From positions 927,353-991,352 of the forward strand of contig NZ_CM020866.1 of NCBI RefSeq assembly GCF_009866525.1: DNA of 64,000 nt, read 5' to 3'. A program made the position numbers and the translations under genes. The DNA comes from Spiroplasma poulsonii. GTDB lineage: Bacteria > Bacillota_I > Bacilli_A > Mycoplasmatales > Mycoplasmataceae. Below the pieces are notes generated by a model, which saw nothing but the letters and a program-made list of their open reading frames with translations, made no database searches and was not told the origin of the DNA. Below, in pieces: positions 61,574 through 64,000 of this stretch; within the stretch, counting starts at the first letter, position 1; each line of letters starts with the position of its first letter.

Positions 61574-61972
61574 ATGAAAGAATTTAATCCAAAAACAGCA
61601 AGTTTGGCGACTTTTTATCGTAAAATAGAGCAATTTTGAGAAAATAAATCACCTAATAAACCATATACTTTGAATGATTTAACCAATGAATTCAATCTTT
61701 CTCGCAAGTGAAGATATGATACTTATGCGAGCGAAAAGATAGTTCCTTTGCTTGAAAAACAAGTTGATAGAATTGAAAGTGAAATAATTAATTTTATGAT
61801 GAAATCACCTGATGGTGCTAAATTATATTGACAACGAGCATTTAATTATAAATATTCACTGCAAGAAAAACAGTTAGAACAAGAATTAAACTTAAATAAT
61901 CAACAGCCAATAATTGTTAATTTACAAACGGATATTAGAGATATTAAAAAAGAAAGTGATAATAATGCTTAA
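61574..61972 (+). CDS. Phage terminase small subunit
   Basis: 132 residues with several TGA Trp codons. Position directly before the large terminase and the content (helix-turn-helix-like NDLTNEFNLSRKWRYDTYAS near residue 35, an oligomerisation helix LLEKQVDRIESEIINFMM and an acidic C-terminus) fit TerS, which recognises the packaging site. AAAAGGAG precedes the start. The stop overlaps the next gene start. Assignment rests partly on gene order. Confidence 0.75.
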
Positions 61973-63425
61973 TCATTTTACTTATTTGTTAGAAACACCT
62001 TATTGGTTATTACAAAATAGTAATGTTGGTAATAAATATCCCTTTGCAAAGAAATATGAGTTAGTTAATGAAATTAATCAAATTGGGACACGATATAGTG
62101 GTAAGACTATTTCAAATATTAAAATGTTTGGTGAATTATTAAAAATTAGTTTATTGATTAAAGAACCAATTTGTATCATTGCTAGTATGTATTGGAGTAA
62201 AGATTTAAAAGATAGTGTATTTCAAAATATATGAAATATGTTAGATGAAAATAATATTCCTTATACTATTAATTTATCTAATTTTACTTTTACTTTATCA
62301 AATGGGAGCAAAATATATTGTAAAGGTTTACATTCACCAAGTCGGAAAGAAAAATTAAAAGCTTTTGCTGATTTGAATAAATATAAATTAGTTATTGATT
62401 GAAGAGAAGAATGTGACCAATTTCAACAAAAAGATTTAAGTGATTTAGAGTTTGCTATTCGTGGTTATCAAAATAAAATAACAATTAATACATGTAATCC
62501 TGAGAGTTTAAAAAGATATATTGTTGGTTATTGTAATGAATTAATGCCTTTTGATGAACAAATAATGCGTAGTAAATATGAACAAATTAAATATATTGAA
62601 AAATGAAATATGAAGATTATTATTCATTATTCTAGTTGAAGACTTAATTACGAATTACCACAAGATAAAGTTAATGAACAATTAAGATTAGAACAATTAG
62701 ATATTGAAAGAGCAAGAGTATGAAGTTGAGGATTGCCCGGTAATACTAGTGGTTCAATCTTTGCAAGATATATTGATATTATGCAAGCAACAGATATTAT
62801 TCAACCAACGAAATTATTAGGTGGTGTTGACTTAGCAAACTCTACTAGTCCCAAAGGACATACAACAGCATCGAGCTTTTGAATATATAATTCATTTGAT
62901 AAAAAAGCCTATAAAGTTGCTGAATATACACACTCAAATGCTACGCAACAATTTAAAGGACCATTAGAACAAGTAAAAGATATTTTAGAGTTTTACAACA
63001 ATCAATTAAACCAATATTTTAATTTAATACAACAAGGAATATCAATTAATGTTGATGATAGTGCTTATGCAACATTAGAAAGTTTAAATAGAGAAAAATA
63101 TAATTATACTTTTGGTCAATACATGAATTTTAAACCAGCACAAAAGCAGAAGTTTAAAATAAAACATCGTGTAGAAGCATTTACAATGTTAATAAATACT
63201 AATCAATTAAAATGATTATGAGAAAAATGTCCTGTAAGTAAAACCCAATATGAATTAATTCAATGAGAAGATAAACCCGATGTAAGAGAAGAACGAATGT
63301 TAGATTTATATGATGATACATTTGATAGTGATTTTTATGCTTTACACTTTGAATTAATACCAATGGTTAAACATAATAGTTCATCCGATTATAAATTATG
63401 ACAACAAAGGGAGTGATTAACTTAA
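61965..63425 (+). CDS. Phage terminase large subunit
   Basis: 486 residues with many TGA Trp codons. N-terminal ATPase: Walker A GTRYSGKT (residues 41-48), the Walker B strand YKLVIDWREECDQF with the catalytic Glu, and INTCNPE (coupling motif). C-terminal nuclease of the RNase H fold: LLGGVDLANSTSPKGHTTAS (first metal-binding Asp) and INVDDSAYATLESLN (second). This is the packaging motor that cuts and pumps phage DNA. ATG 61965 is chosen because it overlaps the terS stop; an earlier in-frame ATG lies inside terS. The stop TAATG overlaps the next gene. Confidence 0.9.
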
Positions 63426-63699
63426 TGAAAAAAGATATTTATGTAATACATGATGAACGTGTAATAAATGCAAAAAGACCTTATATGTCTGTTTGTGGAC
63501 AAGTTAAAAAAAGACTTTGTCAAGAATTAAAAAAGATAATATAGCAATATGTAAATTAAATTTATATAACGAATATATTAAGAAATATCAAAAATTAAAG
63601 TATGTGTACAAGTTTTATCAAATGAACCAAATTTATTAACAGTAAATATTATTAATTATGCACTTATTTTAAAATTAAAGGAGCAAAATAACAATGAAT
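63425..63699 (+). pseudogene. Small prophage gene, frameshifted
   Basis: ATG 63425 overlaps the terL stop. The first frame (KKDIYVIHDERVINAKRPYM) stops at 63542-63544 after 39 codons. A second frame continues (DNIAICKLNLYNEYIKKYQK), and a third (VCVQVLSNEPNLLTVNIINY, ALILKLKEQNNNE) ends at 63699, overlapping the next start. Two single-base shifts would restore one protein of about 90 residues. Function unknown; it sits where some phages encode a small adaptor. Confidence 0.6.
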
Positions 63700-64000
63700 A
63701 ATACTTTCCCTAGTTTACCAAACTTAAATGATATTAATAGTGTTTTAAAATTTTATAATTATGATTGAACTATTAATTTAGCAAATATTATTGCTCGCCA
63801 TCAAATGCGACTAGTAAATGGTAAAGATATTTTATTTAAGTCTCATCGTAAAGACATTTTAGAAAAATTAAATTGATGATATGAAACTTATAAAATAAAA
63901 GAAAAATTAGATAAAAATGAATTAACAGCCAGTTTAATGGGTAAAACTATCTTTGGTTTATTAGAAACTAGTGATGGCAATATTGATTTATGAATTAACC
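63694..64000 (+). CDS. Probable phage portal protein, N-terminal part
   Basis: 102 codons to the window edge, with TGA Trp codons. Starts after AAAGGAG. The order terS-terL-small gene-this gene and the sequence (YNYDWTINLANIIARHQMRL, then DILEKLNWWYETYKI and MGKTIFGLLETSDGNIDLWI) fit the beginning of a portal protein, the ring through which DNA is packaged. The rest lies outside the window, so this is an inference from gene order. Confidence 0.6.

Overview
The window is AT-rich chromosome from a Spiroplasma. TGA must be read as tryptophan (genetic code 4) for almost every gene to stay open. The strongest marker is a full-length 512-residue fibril protein (fib, 40416-41954), the spiroplasma cytoskeletal protein. 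I recognise its sequence as close to the S. citri protein, so the citri/poulsonii clade is likely (inference). All coordinates below assume code 4.

Layout. 1-2537: a decayed ascorbate-type PTS operon (IIC, IIB, pentose-phosphate epimerase), all with in-frame stops. 2739-3986: a secreted protein with propeller-like repeats. 4250-7485: a promoter and T-box leader driving hisS-aspS. 7514-8803: two small conserved genes. 9022-11460: a secreted coiled-coil protein split by an IS3-type element. 11685-15477: an acidic protein, then broken genes (membrane protein, Y-family polymerase, xenobiotic acetyltransferase). 15487-17195: a 30-bp perfect inverted repeat, a Lys/Thr-rich protein, a phage-coat-like peptide and a stand-alone Fmt C-terminal-like domain. 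17335-18935: a broken repeat-containing surface protein. 19312-22298: a four-gene minus-strand operon of membrane/PH-like proteins and a zinc-motif protein. 22784-25709: an IS5-type element joining the tails of two unrelated broken genes (flavin oxidoreductase and sugar PTS IIC).

25775-32820: small membrane and zinc-ribbon proteins, tpx, tlyA, an unusual hydrophobic protein with a broken coiled-coil neighbour, an azoreductase, an interrupted membrane protein and a chitinase relic. 32986-34560: a nucleoside-binding (BMP) lipoprotein under a purine riboswitch with a complete terminator/antiterminator platform. 35232-41954: ispG with a 12-cysteine microprotein, a dual-specificity phosphatase, endonuclease IV, a YitT-type membrane protein and fib. 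42220-42717: two tandem peptides with double-glycine leaders. 42805-47066: greA, udk, a frameshifted amino-acid permease, an Asp23-like protein and efp. 47233-56268: a complete oppBCDFA operon plus a lipoprotein; OppD and OppF carry very large insertions. 57040-59756: a TauE/SafE-type transporter cut by a second copy of the IS5-type element. 59979-61322: an ISLre2/UPF0236-type transposase. 61574-64000: the packaging end of a prophage (small and large terminase, a broken small gene, probable portal), running off the window.

The picture is a host-restricted genome that imports peptides (opp), nucleosides (riboswitch-BMP, udk) and sugars. It keeps core translation and repair genes while shedding sugar, polymerase, detoxification and chitinase genes through point stops, frameshifts and IS insertion. 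No rRNA, tRNA or CRISPR array was seen.
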